Below, one piece after another: positions 24,184 through 32,794 of a DNA stretch of 64,000 nt. This DNA is from Dietzia sp032248695. Its GTDB lineage: Bacteria; Actinomycetota; Actinomycetes; Mycobacteriales; Mycobacteriaceae. The notes beneath the pieces are model-generated. The model was not told the DNA's origin, did no database searches, and saw nothing but the letters and a program-made list of their open reading frames with translations. Positions within the stretch are counted from its first letter, which is position 1; every line of letters begins with the position of its first letter. The position numbers were made by a program, and so were the translations under genes. Location: NCBI RefSeq assembly GCF_032248695.1, contig NZ_JAVHXC010000001.1, positions 124,001-188,000 of the forward strand, given 5' to 3'.

Positions 24184-26472
24184 TCAGGGCGCCACCTCCG
24201 AGCCGGCCCCCTCACCCGAGGCGGCCGACGACAGGTCGTACCCGAGCTCACCGGCGAGGGTGTCGAGGAGACCGATCGCCGCCTCCGCGATGACCGTGCC
24301 GGGCGGGTAGATCGCGGCGGCACCGGCGTCGTAGAGCTCCTGGAAGTCACCGGGCGGGATGACGCCGCCGACGGTGACCATGATGTCCTCGCGACCGACC
24401 TCGGCCAGCGCGGAGCGCAGTGCGGGCACCAGGGTGAGGTGGCCCGCGGCGAGCGACGACACGCCCACCACGTGGACGTCGGCGTCGGCGGCCTGCTGGG
24501 CGACCTCCTCCGGCGTCTGGAACAGCGGGCCCATGTCGACGTCGAAGCCGAGGTCGGCGAACGCGGTGCCGACGACCTTCTGGCCGCGGTCGTGACCGTC
24601 CTGACCCATCTTGGCCAGCAGGATGCGCGGGCGACGCCCGTCCTGCTCGGCGAACGCGTCGGCCATCCGCATGGCCCGGGTGACGTTGTCCACGGCGCCC
24701 TCCTTGGTGACCTCCTGCCGGTACACACCGGACAGGGTCTTGATCTCGGCCTTGTGCCGACCGTAGACCTTCTCCAGCGCGTCCGAGATCTCCCCGATGC
24801 TGGCGTGCGCGCGGGCCGCGTCGATCGCCAGCGCGAGGAGGTTGTTCTCCAGATCGCTGCTGGGGCCACCGGAGGCGGCCTCGGTCAGCCGCGCGAGGGC
24901 GGCCTGGCAGGCGTCCTCGTCACGCTCGGCCCGCAGCTTGTCCAGCTTGGCGAGCTGCTCGGTGCGCACGCGCGAGTTGTCGACCTTGAGGACCTCGATC
25001 TCCTGGTCCTCGGTGACGACGTACTTGTTCACGCCGATGACCGGCTGGCGGCCGGAGTCGATGCGGGCCTGGGTCCGCGCCGCGGCCTCCTCGATGCGCA
25101 GCTTGGGGATGCCCTCGCCGATGGCCTGGGCCATGCCGCCGGCCTCCTCGATCTCGAGGAGGTGCAGCCGGGCCTTGTCCGCGAGCTGGGCGGTGAGCCA
25201 CTCGATGTAGTACGAGCCGGCCCACGGGTCGATCGGGCGGGTGGTGCCGGACTCCTGCTGCAGCAGCAGCTGCGTGTTGCGGGCGATACGCGCCGAGAAG
25301 TCCGTGGGCAGCGCCAGCGCCTCGTCGAGGGCGTTGGTGTGCAGCGACTGCGTGTGACCCTGCGTCGACGCCATGGCCTCGATACACGTGCGGGCGACGT
25401 TGTTGAACACGTCCTGGGCGGTGAGCGACCAGCCCGAGGTCTGCGAGTGCGTGCGCAGCGACTTGGACTTGGGGTTCTTGGGGCCGAACTTCTCCACGAG
25501 CTCGCTCCACAGCAGGCGCCCGGCGCGCAGCTTGGCGATCTCCATGGAGAAGTTCATGCCGATGGCCCAGAAGAACGACAGCCGGGGGGCGAACTTGTCG
25601 ATGTCCAGGCCCGCGTCCAGGCCGGCCCGCAGGTACTCCACGCCGTCGGCGAGCGTGTACGCCAGCTCGAGATCGGCCGTCGCCCCGGCCTCCTGGATGT
25701 GGTACCCCGAGATCGAGATGGAGTTGAACCGCGGCATCTTCTGCGAGGTGTAGGCGAAGATGTCCGAGATGATCCGCATGGACGGCTTGGGCGGATAAAT
25801 GTAGGTGTTGCGGACCATGAACTCCTTGAGGATGTCGTTCTGGATGGTCCCCGCGAGCTGCTCCGGCGTCACCCCCTGCTCCTCGGCCGCGACCACGTAG
25901 AACGCGAGGATCGGCAGCACGGCGCCGTTCATCGTCATGGACACCGACACCGACGACAGGTCGATGCCGTCGAACAGCTCACGCATGTCGAGGATCGAGT
26001 CGATCGCCACACCCGCCATGCCGACGTCGCCGGCGACCCGCGGGTGATCGGAGTCGTACCCGCGGTGGGTGGCGAGGTCGAACGCGACCGACAGGCCCTT
26101 CTGGCCGGCGGCGAGGTTACGCCGGTAGAAGGCATTGGACTCGGCCGCGGTGGAGAAGCCCGCGTACTGACGGATCGTCCACGGCTGGTTGACGTACATC
26201 GAGGGGTACGGCCCGCGCAGGAAGGGCTCCGCACCGGGCACGGTGTCGAGCGGGAACGGGGTGACCTCCTCGCCGTCGTCGGTCGGGGCGGTCCCGGCCT
26301 CCACGGCGTCACGGTCGGCCTTGGTGTAGACGCGCTTGACGTCGATACCCTCGGGCGTCTCCCAGTGGGCGTCGGCGGCGATGCCGTCCTCGACCGCGAC
26401 GGCGGCCGCCTCGACGTCGGGGCCGGCGGGATCGCGCAGGGAGGCGGTGCTGAAATCGGGGAAGGTCGTCAT
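24184..26472 (-). CDS. mutB: Methylmalonyl-CoA mutase, large (catalytic) subunit
   Basis: A 762-residue adenosylcobalamin enzyme interconverting (R)-methylmalonyl-CoA and succinyl-CoA, feeding propionate and odd-chain or branched fatty acids into the TCA cycle. The substrate barrel includes GPYPSMYVNQPWTIRQYAGF with the active-site Tyr, and YHIQEAGATADLELA. The C-terminal B12 domain begins RPRILLAKMGQDGHDRG, with the cobalt-ligand His in DGHDRG (near residue 640), followed by GVSSLAAGHL and GGVIPPGD. Length and motifs are complete. The ATG at 26472 stands 1 nt after the mutA stop, so the two subunits are coupled. Confidence 0.98.
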   Translation of the reverse strand: MTTFPDFSTASLRDPAGPDVEAAAVAVEDGIAADAHWETPEGIDVKRVYTKADRDAVEAGTAPTDDGEEVTPFPLDTVPGAEPFLRGPYPSMYVNQPWTIRQYAGFSTAAESNAFYRRNLAAGQKGLSVAFDLATHRGYDSDHPRVAGDVGMAGVAIDSILDMRELFDGIDLSSVSVSMTMNGAVLPILAFYVVAAEEQGVTPEQLAGTIQNDILKEFMVRNTYIYPPKPSMRIISDIFAYTSQKMPRFNSISISGYHIQEAGATADLELAYTLADGVEYLRAGLDAGLDIDKFAPRLSFFWAIGMNFSMEIAKLRAGRLLWSELVEKFGPKNPKSKSLRTHSQTSGWSLTAQDVFNNVARTCIEAMASTQGHTQSLHTNALDEALALPTDFSARIARNTQLLLQQESGTTRPIDPWAGSYYIEWLTAQLADKARLHLLEIEEAGGMAQAIGEGIPKLRIEEAAARTQARIDSGRQPVIGVNKYVVTEDQEIEVLKVDNSRVRTEQLAKLDKLRAERDEDACQAALARLTEAASGGPSSDLENNLLALAIDAARAHASIGEISDALEKVYGRHKAEIKTLSGVYRQEVTKEGAVDNVTRAMRMADAFAEQDGRRPRILLAKMGQDGHDRGQKVVGTAFADLGFDVDMGPLFQTPEEVAQQAADADVHVVGVSSLAAGHLTLVPALRSALAEVGREDIMVTVGGVIPPGDFQELYDAGAAAIYPPGTVIAEAAIGLLDTLAGELGYDLSSAASGEGAGSEVAP

Positions 26473-26473
26473 G

Positions 26474-28348
26474 TCACTTCACTCCCAGCTGGTCGAGGAG
26501 GGTGGTCAGGGCGGCGACGGCGTCGATGCCGAGTGCCAGGTAGCCGTCGGGGCGGTCCGCGGCATCCGCCGGGAACCCCTTCTCGGCGCCGGCGAGGTAC
26601 ACGGTCGTCACGCCGGCGTCGCGGAGCGCGCGCACGGCGGCCTCCCCCTCCGAGGCGTAGCGCTTGTCGGCACCGCACAGGACGGCGACGTCCTCGTCCC
26701 GGCGGGCCTCGGCGTACTGGCCCGCCTCGGTGACGCCGGGGTTGCGGGCCTCGATGCCGCCGGCGGCGAGCAGGTTGGCGACGAACGTCACGCGCGGCGT
26801 GGTCTCGGCCTGCGGACCCAGACCCGCCAGCAGCACCGTGGGACGGGCACCGGTGGCCTCGAGATGTGCGTCGGACCGGTCGCGCAGGTCCTCGAACGCG
26901 CGCCCGTAGCGGTAGTCGTCGCCCCCGCGCCGGGAGGGGTCGAGCGGCTGCTCGGCCAGGTTGGGGAACTCGGACACGCCGGTGAGGGGGGCCGTGCGGT
27001 GGGCGATGTCGGTGTCGCGGGCCTCGCGGACCCGCGCGATCGCGTCCCGGACGCTGCCGGACTCGATCGCGGCGATCAGGCCGCCCTCGGCCTCGACCGT
27101 CTGCAGCGCCGACCACGCGGCCTCGGCCAGCGAGTCGGTGAGCGACTCGACGTACCAGGAACCGCCGGCCGGGTCCACCACGTGGCCCAGGTGGGACTCC
27201 TCGAGGAGCAGCAGCTGGGTGTTGCGGGCCATGCGCTCGGCGAACGAGCGGGAGGTGCTCTCGAGCCCACCGGGGATCGAGGCGTCGAACGGCAGGACCG
27301 TCACGGAGGTCGCGCCGCCCACGCCGGCGCCGAAGGCCGCGAGGGTCGTGCGCAGCATGTTCACCCACGGGTCGCGGCGCGACATCATCGCGGACGAGGT
27401 GACCGCGTGCTGTGGCGCGCCGCCGGCCTCGGGGGCGCCGAGCAGCTCGGCGACACGGGCCCACATGAGGCGGCCGGCGCGGAACTTGGCGATGGACGCG
27501 AACTGGTCGTCGGTCGCGGCGAGCCGGAACGACACCTGCCGCAGGGCGGCGGCGGCCGGCAGGCCCGCGGAGACGAGGGCGCGGACGTACTCGAGGCCGG
27601 CGGCGACGGCGTAGGCCAGCTCCTGGGCGTCCCCGGCACCGTCGGCGTGGAAGACGGTCCCGTCGGCGACGAACGTGCGGAGGGTCTCCTCCCGCTCCGA
27701 CACCCGCGCGGCGAGGTCGACCGCGGCCTCGAGGCCGATCGAGTCGACACCGGCGTACGCGGCGGTGACGGGGGCGGCACCGAGGTCGGCGATGACGGCC
27801 GCGCGGTCGGTGACCCCGTCACCGGCGGAGCGGCGCTGGTCGAGCAGGTCGAGGAACGCCTCGGTGACCTCGACGAGGTCGGCTCCCGCATCGAAGGTGA
27901 CGGGCGCGAGGTCCAGGTAGACGTCCTTGAGGACGGTGGCCAGGTCGGCGGCCGGGACGGACAGCCACAGCGCCGAGACGCCCTGGTTCAGCAGCTCCAG
28001 CACCTCGGTGTTGAGCTCCGACGCCTCGTCCGAGGCCTCGACCCGGGCGCTGACGTGCCAGCCGGTCTCGGGCAGGCCCGACCGGTCCCCGCCGCGGACG
28101 AACGGGAACTGTCCCGGCGCGGGGCGCTCGGCGATCTCGTCGACCCGGGTGTACAGCGGGTTGATCTCGATACCGTCCCGGGTGGTGGCCACGAGGGCGC
28201 GCCACGCGTCCTCCGGCATGTCGGCGGGATCCTTGCGGGCGGCCTTCGCGAGGACGGCTCCCACAGAGGCGTACCAGGAGTGAAGGTCAGGACCTGTGGT
28301 CGGACTGGTCACCGGTACCTCGTTCTCGTGTGGAGTGAAGGGGGTCAC
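26474..28348 (-). CDS. mutA: Methylmalonyl-CoA mutase, small (structural) subunit
   Basis: A 624-residue MutA, the non-catalytic partner of MutB. It keeps the barrel (QFPFVRGGDRSG, VAAGLEYVRALVSAGL, DPAGGSWYVESLTDSLAE) and a C-terminal flavodoxin-like domain, but lacks the DxHxxG cobalamin ligand motif; the equivalent place reads RPTVLLAGLGPQAETTPRV, as expected for this subunit. The GTG at 28348 is chosen from TAGAGT 6 nt upstream; an in-frame GTG twelve codons later (VTSPTTG) is the alternative. It is the first gene of mutA-mutB-meaB and divergent from a TVP38-type gene. Confidence 0.95.
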   Translation of the reverse strand: MTPFTPHENEVPVTSPTTGPDLHSWYASVGAVLAKAARKDPADMPEDAWRALVATTRDGIEINPLYTRVDEIAERPAPGQFPFVRGGDRSGLPETGWHVSARVEASDEASELNTEVLELLNQGVSALWLSVPAADLATVLKDVYLDLAPVTFDAGADLVEVTEAFLDLLDQRRSAGDGVTDRAAVIADLGAAPVTAAYAGVDSIGLEAAVDLAARVSEREETLRTFVADGTVFHADGAGDAQELAYAVAAGLEYVRALVSAGLPAAAALRQVSFRLAATDDQFASIAKFRAGRLMWARVAELLGAPEAGGAPQHAVTSSAMMSRRDPWVNMLRTTLAAFGAGVGGATSVTVLPFDASIPGGLESTSRSFAERMARNTQLLLLEESHLGHVVDPAGGSWYVESLTDSLAEAAWSALQTVEAEGGLIAAIESGSVRDAIARVREARDTDIAHRTAPLTGVSEFPNLAEQPLDPSRRGGDDYRYGRAFEDLRDRSDAHLEATGARPTVLLAGLGPQAETTPRVTFVANLLAAGGIEARNPGVTEAGQYAEARRDEDVAVLCGADKRYASEGEAAVRALRDAGVTTVYLAGAEKGFPADAADRPDGYLALGIDAVAALTTLLDQLGVK

Positions 28349-28354
28349 CGTCGG

Positions 28355-28360
28355 ACTCTA
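28355..28360 (-). promoter_or_regulatory. -10 hexamer TAGAGT, leaderless promoter of mutA-mutB-meaB
   Basis: TAGAGT ends 6 nt before the GTG at 28348. The divergent gap to 28475 is about 125 bp and shows no B12-box, so no cobalamin riboswitch is supported. Confidence 0.5.
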
Positions 28361-28461
28361 GTCGAGCCCTGTTCGCAGAGGGAACACGGCCATACCCGCA
28401 GGCCCGCGCACGGGGGAACCCCTCGGGCGCGACGCCGCGCGGGCCGGCCGGGCGCGGGGAC

Positions 28462-28467
28462 TACAGT
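28462..28467 (+). promoter_or_regulatory. -10 hexamer TACAGT, leaderless promoter of the TVP38 gene
   Basis: TACAGT ends 7 nt before the GTG at 28475 and decides that start; no Shine-Dalgarno sequence is present. Confidence 0.5.
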
Positions 28468-28474
28468 CGTGCCG

Positions 28475-29110
28475 GTGCGGGGACGGGTGATCGCGTGGGT
28501 GGGGGCGGTGGCGCTCGTCGTCGTGGTGGCCACGCTCCTGCCCACGCCCGGGCTCGAGCAGATGCGCGACTGGGCCGCCCGCCTCGGCCCGTGGTTCCCG
28601 GTGGCCTTCTTCGCCGCCTACGCGGTCGTCACCGTCGCTCCGATCCCCCGCTCGACGTTCACGTACTCGGCGGCCGTGTTGTTCGCGCCGGGCGTCGCGA
28701 TCCCGTGGTCGCTCGTGGCCACCGGCGTCGCGGCCACTCTGGCGTTCTACGCGGTCCGGCGGCTCGGGCACGAGCGGACCGCCGAGCTCCGGACCCATCC
28801 TCGGGTGGCGGCCGTGGACGTCCGCCTCCGACGTCGCGGGTGGCTGTCGGTGGGGAGCCTGCGGATGGTGCCGGCGGTCCCGTTCTCGGTGGTGAACTAC
28901 GCCGCCGCCCTGACCTCGATCCCCTATCCGCAGTTCCTCGCGGCCACGGTGATCGGCAGCGCGCCGGGCACGGTCGCGGCGGTGTTGCTCGGTGATTCGC
29001 TCACCTCCGGCGACGGCGGCGCCGCGCTGTGGGCGACGGTCGGCTTCGCGGCCGTCGGCGTGGTGGGGATGCTCGTCGATTCGCGGTTGCCGGTCAGGCC
29101 GGTTCGGTGA
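28475..29110 (+). CDS. TVP38/TMEM64 (VTT-domain) membrane protein
   Basis: A 211-residue membrane protein with about five hydrophobic segments. The VTT/DedA-like signature is seen in FAAYAVVTVAPIPRSTFTYSA and in RRGWLSVGSLRMVPAVPFSVVNYAAALTSI, the conserved R-x-x-P-x-x-P-F-x-x-x-N-Y region. VTT proteins are related to lipid scramblases and transporters; the substrate here is unknown. It is divergent from mutA, the same arrangement as Rv1491c/Rv1492. Its last 17 bp overlap the 3' end of the convergent DUF3097 gene. Confidence 0.85.
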   Translation: MRGRVIAWVGAVALVVVVATLLPTPGLEQMRDWAARLGPWFPVAFFAAYAVVTVAPIPRSTFTYSAAVLFAPGVAIPWSLVATGVAATLAFYAVRRLGHERTAELRTHPRVAAVDVRLRRRGWLSVGSLRMVPAVPFSVVNYAAALTSIPYPQFLAATVIGSAPGTVAAVLLGDSLTSGDGGAALWATVGFAAVGVVGMLVDSRLPVRPVR

Positions 29111-29915
29111 CGAAGTCGACCAGACGTTCCACCGCGCCCAGCAGCGCCGGCTCGATGTCGCGGTAGGAACTCACCGACGCCAGGACCCGGCGGAACCCGT
29201 CGGCGGGCTCTCCCCAACCCAATCGGCGGCAGATACCGGTCTTCCAGTCCTCTCCGCGGGGCACCACCGGCCACTCGCGGATGCCCACCGCCTCCGGCTT
29301 CACCGCCTGCCAGATGTCGATGTAGGGATGGCCCGTCACCAGGACGTTCCCGCCCAGGCCCGCGACGATCCGCGACTCCTTGCTGCCCTCGACCAGATGG
29401 TCGACGAGGATCCCCAGCCGCGCCGACGGGGTGGGGCCGAACTCGGAGACCAGGGCGGACAGGTCGTCGATGCCGTGAAGTGGTTCCACCACGACGCCCT
29501 CGACCCGCAGGTCGTGACCCCAGATCTTCTCCACCAACGCGGCGTCGTGGATTCCCTCCACCCAGATACGGCCCGCCCGCGCGGTGCGGGCGCGGAGGTT
29601 CTCGACCTTCCGCGACCCCGACGCCGTCACGGCGGGCCCCCGCCGGACCGCCGGCGCCGGCTTGCGCAGGGTCACCGGGGAGCCGTCGATGAGGAACGCC
29701 GAGGGGGTCATCGCGAAGAGGCGTACCCGCCCGTGCCGGTCCTCGAGTCTGACGAACTCGCCGTCGTGACTCCGGTCGAATCCCACCACCGCGCCGCAGA
29801 ACCCGGACTCGGCGTCCTCCACCACCAGGTCACGCTCGGCGTCCACGACGGGGACCTCGGGGCGGCGCCGCCGCGCCGTGCCGGACAGGACGTCGGAGCC
29901 GTACATGTCAGCCAT
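29094..29915 (-). CDS. DUF3097 family protein
   Basis: A 273-residue protein of the actinobacterial DUF3097 family. Characteristic segments are MYGSDVLSG and RPEVPVVDAERDLVVEDAESGFCGAVVGFD at the N-terminus, and GRIWVEGIHDAALVEKIWGHDLRVEGVVVE and LVDHLVEGSKESRIV in the middle, with a toprim-like look (WVEG, LVDHL). A nucleic-acid role has been suggested by that resemblance only. No signal or membrane segment is present. The ATG at 29915 has TACCGT 8 nt upstream. The stop overlaps the convergent TVP38 gene. Confidence 0.8.
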   Translation of the reverse strand: MADMYGSDVLSGTARRRRPEVPVVDAERDLVVEDAESGFCGAVVGFDRSHDGEFVRLEDRHGRVRLFAMTPSAFLIDGSPVTLRKPAPAVRRGPAVTASGSRKVENLRARTARAGRIWVEGIHDAALVEKIWGHDLRVEGVVVEPLHGIDDLSALVSEFGPTPSARLGILVDHLVEGSKESRIVAGLGGNVLVTGHPYIDIWQAVKPEAVGIREWPVVPRGEDWKTGICRRLGWGEPADGFRRVLASVSSYRDIEPALLGAVERLVDFVTEPA

Positions 29916-29923
29916 GGCCAGAC

Positions 29924-29929
29924 ACGGTA
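29924..29929 (-). promoter_or_regulatory. -10 hexamer TACCGT, leaderless promoter of the DUF3097 gene
   Basis: TACCGT (minus strand) ends 8 nt before the ATG at 29915. The divergent promoter of the next gene lies only about 40 bp away. Confidence 0.45.
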
Positions 29930-29969
29930 GTCGGAGTCCCGCCCGGGTCCTCGGCGGCGCACCGTCGCC

Positions 29970-29975
29970 TACGAT
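29970..29975 (+). promoter_or_regulatory. -10 hexamer TACGAT, leaderless promoter of the hypothetical gene at 29984
   Basis: TACGAT ends 8 nt before the ATG at 29984. There is no ribosome site in between. Confidence 0.45.
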
Positions 29976-29983
29976 GGATCATC

Positions 29984-30802
29984 ATGTCCCGACCCCTCAC
30001 CCGCGGCTCCGTGCTGTCGCCGGCCTGGCCGCTGCCCCTCCACCTGCTCCGCACCGCGTGGGCGGAGCAGCCGTTCGACGCGCTGACCGAGTACGTGTCC
30101 GGCCTCGCCGGGTCCCATCTGCTCGAGATCGTCGGTGAGCCGGTGCGGATGCTGGACGGGCTCGCGCCCGCGGCTGGTCCCACGGGCCTCCTGCCGGGTC
30201 TGGTGACCACGTTGCGGCGCGCCGGGCGGGCCCACGAGGCGCCCGAGGTCCTGTCGCTGCTCACGACCGCGCCCGGGGACTCGTCGAGTCTGCCGCCGGT
30301 GCCGTCGATCCGCGCCGACGTGGCCGACGCGGGCTGGGGCGTCCTCGTCCGTGACGCCGATTCCCGTGAGGCGGTCTGCCTCACGTGCGTGCAGCCGCAC
30401 CCGGATGTGCTGCGGTGGCGGGCCCGGGGTGTCGTGGACTGTCCGGTGGCGCCGCAGCCGCCGGGCCCGTCCGAGGCGTTGGCGGAGCTGGGACGGGCCG
30501 TCGTCGAGGCCGCGGACCTCATCGAGCGGTCCGCGGTGCGGTCCGGCCCGGCCGCGCGGGTCGAGATCGACTCCCACGTGACCCGGCTCCCCGCCGGGCT
30601 GCCGCCGCGGGTGGTGGATCTGGTCGACCGGATCGACCGGGTCGAGTCGATCATCGCCGTCGCCCTGGCGCAACCGGAGGTCGGGGCCGACCCGGCGACG
30701 CGCGAGCCCGTCCTGCGGCGGCTGATCGCGATCAAGGACGCCGCGCGTCGCGCCGCCGTCGCCGCGGCGGGGGCGGCCGCCCTGCGGGGATCCGCCGGCT
30801 GA
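29984..30802 (+). CDS. Hypothetical protein
   Basis: A 272-residue protein I do not recognise. It starts MSRPLTRGSVLSPAWPLPLH, has no signal peptide or membrane span, and contains a CLTCVQPHPDVLRWR segment with two cysteines. The region about 150-272 is predicted helical with heptad-like Leu/Val/Ala spacing (ALAELGRAVVEAADLIERS, VVDLVDRIDRVESIIAVAL), so a coiled coil or helical bundle is likely. It is divergent from DUF3097 and convergent with hemH. The real coding state is supported by its G/C third-position bias, its length and the leaderless promoter; no functional hint is available. Confidence 0.65.
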   Translation: MSRPLTRGSVLSPAWPLPLHLLRTAWAEQPFDALTEYVSGLAGSHLLEIVGEPVRMLDGLAPAAGPTGLLPGLVTTLRRAGRAHEAPEVLSLLTTAPGDSSSLPPVPSIRADVADAGWGVLVRDADSREAVCLTCVQPHPDVLRWRARGVVDCPVAPQPPGPSEALAELGRAVVEAADLIERSAVRSGPAARVEIDSHVTRLPAGLPPRVVDLVDRIDRVESIIAVALAQPEVGADPATREPVLRRLIAIKDAARRAAVAAAGAAALRGSAG

Positions 30803-30804
30803 CG

Positions 30805-30881
30805 GGCCCCGCGGCGGCTGCCGCGAGCGGGCGGGTTCGGCCTGGCCCCGCGGCGGCTGCTCCGAGCGGGCGGGTTCAGCC
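30805..30881. repeat. 39-bp tandem duplication at the hemH 3' end
   Basis: Copies at 30805-30843 and 30844-30881 both read GGCCCCGCGGCGGCTG..., then GAGCGGGCGGGTTC.... They differ at only a few positions. The second copy runs into the last codons of hemH, so the duplication filled the space between two convergent genes. Confidence 0.85.
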
Positions 30882-31940
30882 GCCGCAGCACCCGAGGGCG
30901 CAGCGGGCGCCGTCACGGTTGCGCCCGAGGGCGGGCACCGCGCCCGGACGCGCCTGCGGAGACCCAGTCTCGACCTCGTCTAGGAGCTCGAGCACCATCC
31001 GGGCGAACTCGCGGCTCGGCCCCGGTGTGGCGCAGCGGGTCACCGTGACACCCAGCTCGCGCACCTCGTCGACGAGCTCGGTGTCGAGGTCCCAGATCAC
31101 CTCGACGTGGTCGGAGATGAACCCGATCGGCACCACCACGACGTCGGTCACGCCCTGCGAGGTGGCGAGCTCGCTCACGTGGTCCACCACGTCGGGCTCG
31201 AGCCACGGAACGCTCGGCGGGCCGGACCGGGACTGCCAGACCAGGTCGTAGTCGGCGACCCCGGCCGCCTCGGCGACGAGCCGGGACGCCTCGGCCACCT
31301 GACGGCTGTAGAGGTGTCCGCCGAGGGACGGCGGCCCGGCGGCCTCGTCGGCCGACGTGGGCACCGAGTGGGCGGTGAAGACGACCCGGGCACCGGGGGC
31401 GGCGGAGTCGATCGCCTCGCGGAGATCGGCCGCGAACCGCTCGATGAACAGCGGGTGGTCGTGGAACTGCCGCAGTCGCACCAGGGTGGGCGCGCCCTCG
31501 ACCTGCTCGCGGGCGCGGGCGATGTCCTCCTGGTACTGGGCACACCCCGAGTAGCCGCCCCAGGCCGAGGTCGCGAACACGGCGGCGGTGCGCACCCCGT
31601 CGCTGACCATCTGGCGGACGGTGTCCTCCACCATCGGGTCCCAGTTGCGGTTACCGAAGTACACCGGCAGGTCGCGGCCGCGGCTCGCCAGCTCGGCCTC
31701 GACGTTCGCGATGATCTCGCGGTTGAGGTCGTTGATGGGGCTGCGGCCCCCGAGGTGCCGGTAGTGGGTGGCCACCTCCTCGAGGCGTTCGCGGGGGATC
31801 CCCCGGCCGCGAGTGACGTTCTCGAGGAACGGGATCACGTCGTCCTGGCCCTCGGGCCCACCGAAGGAGAGCACCAGCAGGGCGTCGACCCGCTCCGCGG
31901 GGGCCTCGGGGCCGGAGGGGCTGTCGGTCGGTGCGGTCAT
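30876..31940 (-). CDS. hemH: Ferrochelatase (coproporphyrin III type) with C-terminal cysteines
   Basis: A 354-residue chelatase of the HemH/CpfC family, inserting iron in the last steps of haem synthesis. VLSFGGPEGQDDVIPFLENVT is the N-terminal signature; FTAHSVPTSADEA holds the metal-binding His, and VVVVPIGFISDHVEVIWDLD the second conserved His/Glu region. Actinobacterial enzymes act on coproporphyrin III by family knowledge. The tail ends ARCALGCCGG; with a Cys in the core (CAQYQ) this fits a [2Fe-2S]-bearing ferrochelatase. The ATG at 31940 has an AGGAG that overlaps the inhA stop 4 nt upstream. The gene order fabG1-inhA-hemH equals Rv1483-Rv1485. Confidence 0.95.
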   Translation of the reverse strand: MTAPTDSPSGPEAPAERVDALLVLSFGGPEGQDDVIPFLENVTRGRGIPRERLEEVATHYRHLGGRSPINDLNREIIANVEAELASRGRDLPVYFGNRNWDPMVEDTVRQMVSDGVRTAAVFATSAWGGYSGCAQYQEDIARAREQVEGAPTLVRLRQFHDHPLFIERFAADLREAIDSAAPGARVVFTAHSVPTSADEAAGPPSLGGHLYSRQVAEASRLVAEAAGVADYDLVWQSRSGPPSVPWLEPDVVDHVSELATSQGVTDVVVVPIGFISDHVEVIWDLDTELVDEVRELGVTVTRCATPGPSREFARMVLELLDEVETGSPQARPGAVPALGRNRDGARCALGCCGG

Positions 31941-31944
31941 GTCG

Positions 31945-32793
31945 CTACTCCTGTCCGCTGAAGGAAACGGTCCCGGCGCCACCGTCGGCGTAGATGACGG
32001 TGCCGGTCGTGGCGGTCATGAGATCGGACAGCAGGGCGACGGCGGTGGTCGCGACGGACGTGGGGTCGTCGACGTTCCAGCCGAGCGGCGCCCGGCGGTC
32101 CCATTCGTCCTGCATCCGGTCGAGCTCGCCGCCGGGGCCGAGGGCCTCGCCGGCGATCGCCTTGGCCGCGAGGGTCTTGACGGGGCCGGCGGCGATGAGG
32201 TTCGAGCGCACGCCGTCCGGTCCGAGCTCACGCGCGACGTACCGGTTGACGGCCTCGAGCGCGTTCTTGGCGACCGACATCCAGTTGTAGAAGGGCATCG
32301 AGAAGCGCGGGTCGAAGTCCAGGCCGATGATCGACGCGCCCCGGTTGAGCAACGGCCGGGTGGCCCTGGCGAGAGCGGCGTAGGAGTAGGCGGAGACCTC
32401 CATCGCCACGGCGACGTCCTTCCACGGGGCGTCGAGGAACGGGTCGCCGAGGCAGCTCGGCGGGGCGAACCCGATCGAGTGCACCACGCCGTCGAGCGAC
32501 TCGGCGTGTTCGCGCACGCGCCCGGCCAGGGCGTCGAGGTCCTCCTCGCTCTGCACGTCCAGCTCGATCACCGGGGGCCGCTCGGGCAGTCGCTTGGCGA
32601 TGGCCTTGACGAGCGACGGACGGCCGAACGCGGTGAGGATCACGCGTGCGCCGTGCAGCTGGCAGTGCTTGGCGATGTGGAACGCGATGGAGGCGTCGGT
32701 GATGACCCCGGTGACGAGGATCGTCTTGCCGGCCAGCAGTCCGGCGCCCCCCTGGGCGCCCGCGCCGTCGGTGTCGGTGTCGGTCTGGCTCAT
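31945..32793 (-). CDS. inhA: NADH-dependent enoyl-ACP reductase
   Basis: A 282-residue InhA/FabI-type reductase acting in FAS-II and mycolic acid synthesis, and the isoniazid target in mycobacteria. KTILVTGVITDASIAFHIAK is the family glycine-rich NADH loop; VHSIGFAP contains the serine equivalent to InhA Ser94; FYNWMSVAKNALEAV provides the Tyr and Lys of the YxxxxxxK pair. The N-terminal ~18 residues are a low-complexity tail. It follows fabG1 by 1 nt (TGA-C-ATG) and precedes hemH by 4 nt, so the three form one operon. Confidence 0.95.
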   Translation of the reverse strand: MSQTDTDTDGAGAQGGAGLLAGKTILVTGVITDASIAFHIAKHCQLHGARVILTAFGRPSLVKAIAKRLPERPPVIELDVQSEEDLDALAGRVREHAESLDGVVHSIGFAPPSCLGDPFLDAPWKDVAVAMEVSAYSYAALARATRPLLNRGASIIGLDFDPRFSMPFYNWMSVAKNALEAVNRYVARELGPDGVRSNLIAAGPVKTLAAKAIAGEALGPGGELDRMQDEWDRRAPLGWNVDDPTSVATTAVALLSDLMTATTGTVIYADGGAGTVSFSGQE

Positions 32794-32794
32794 G

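Noticed and set aside
28349..28474. Cobalamin riboswitch before mutA
   Set aside because: The 125-bp divergent gap shows no B12-box or multi-stem fold, and a -10 lies 6 nt before the start.
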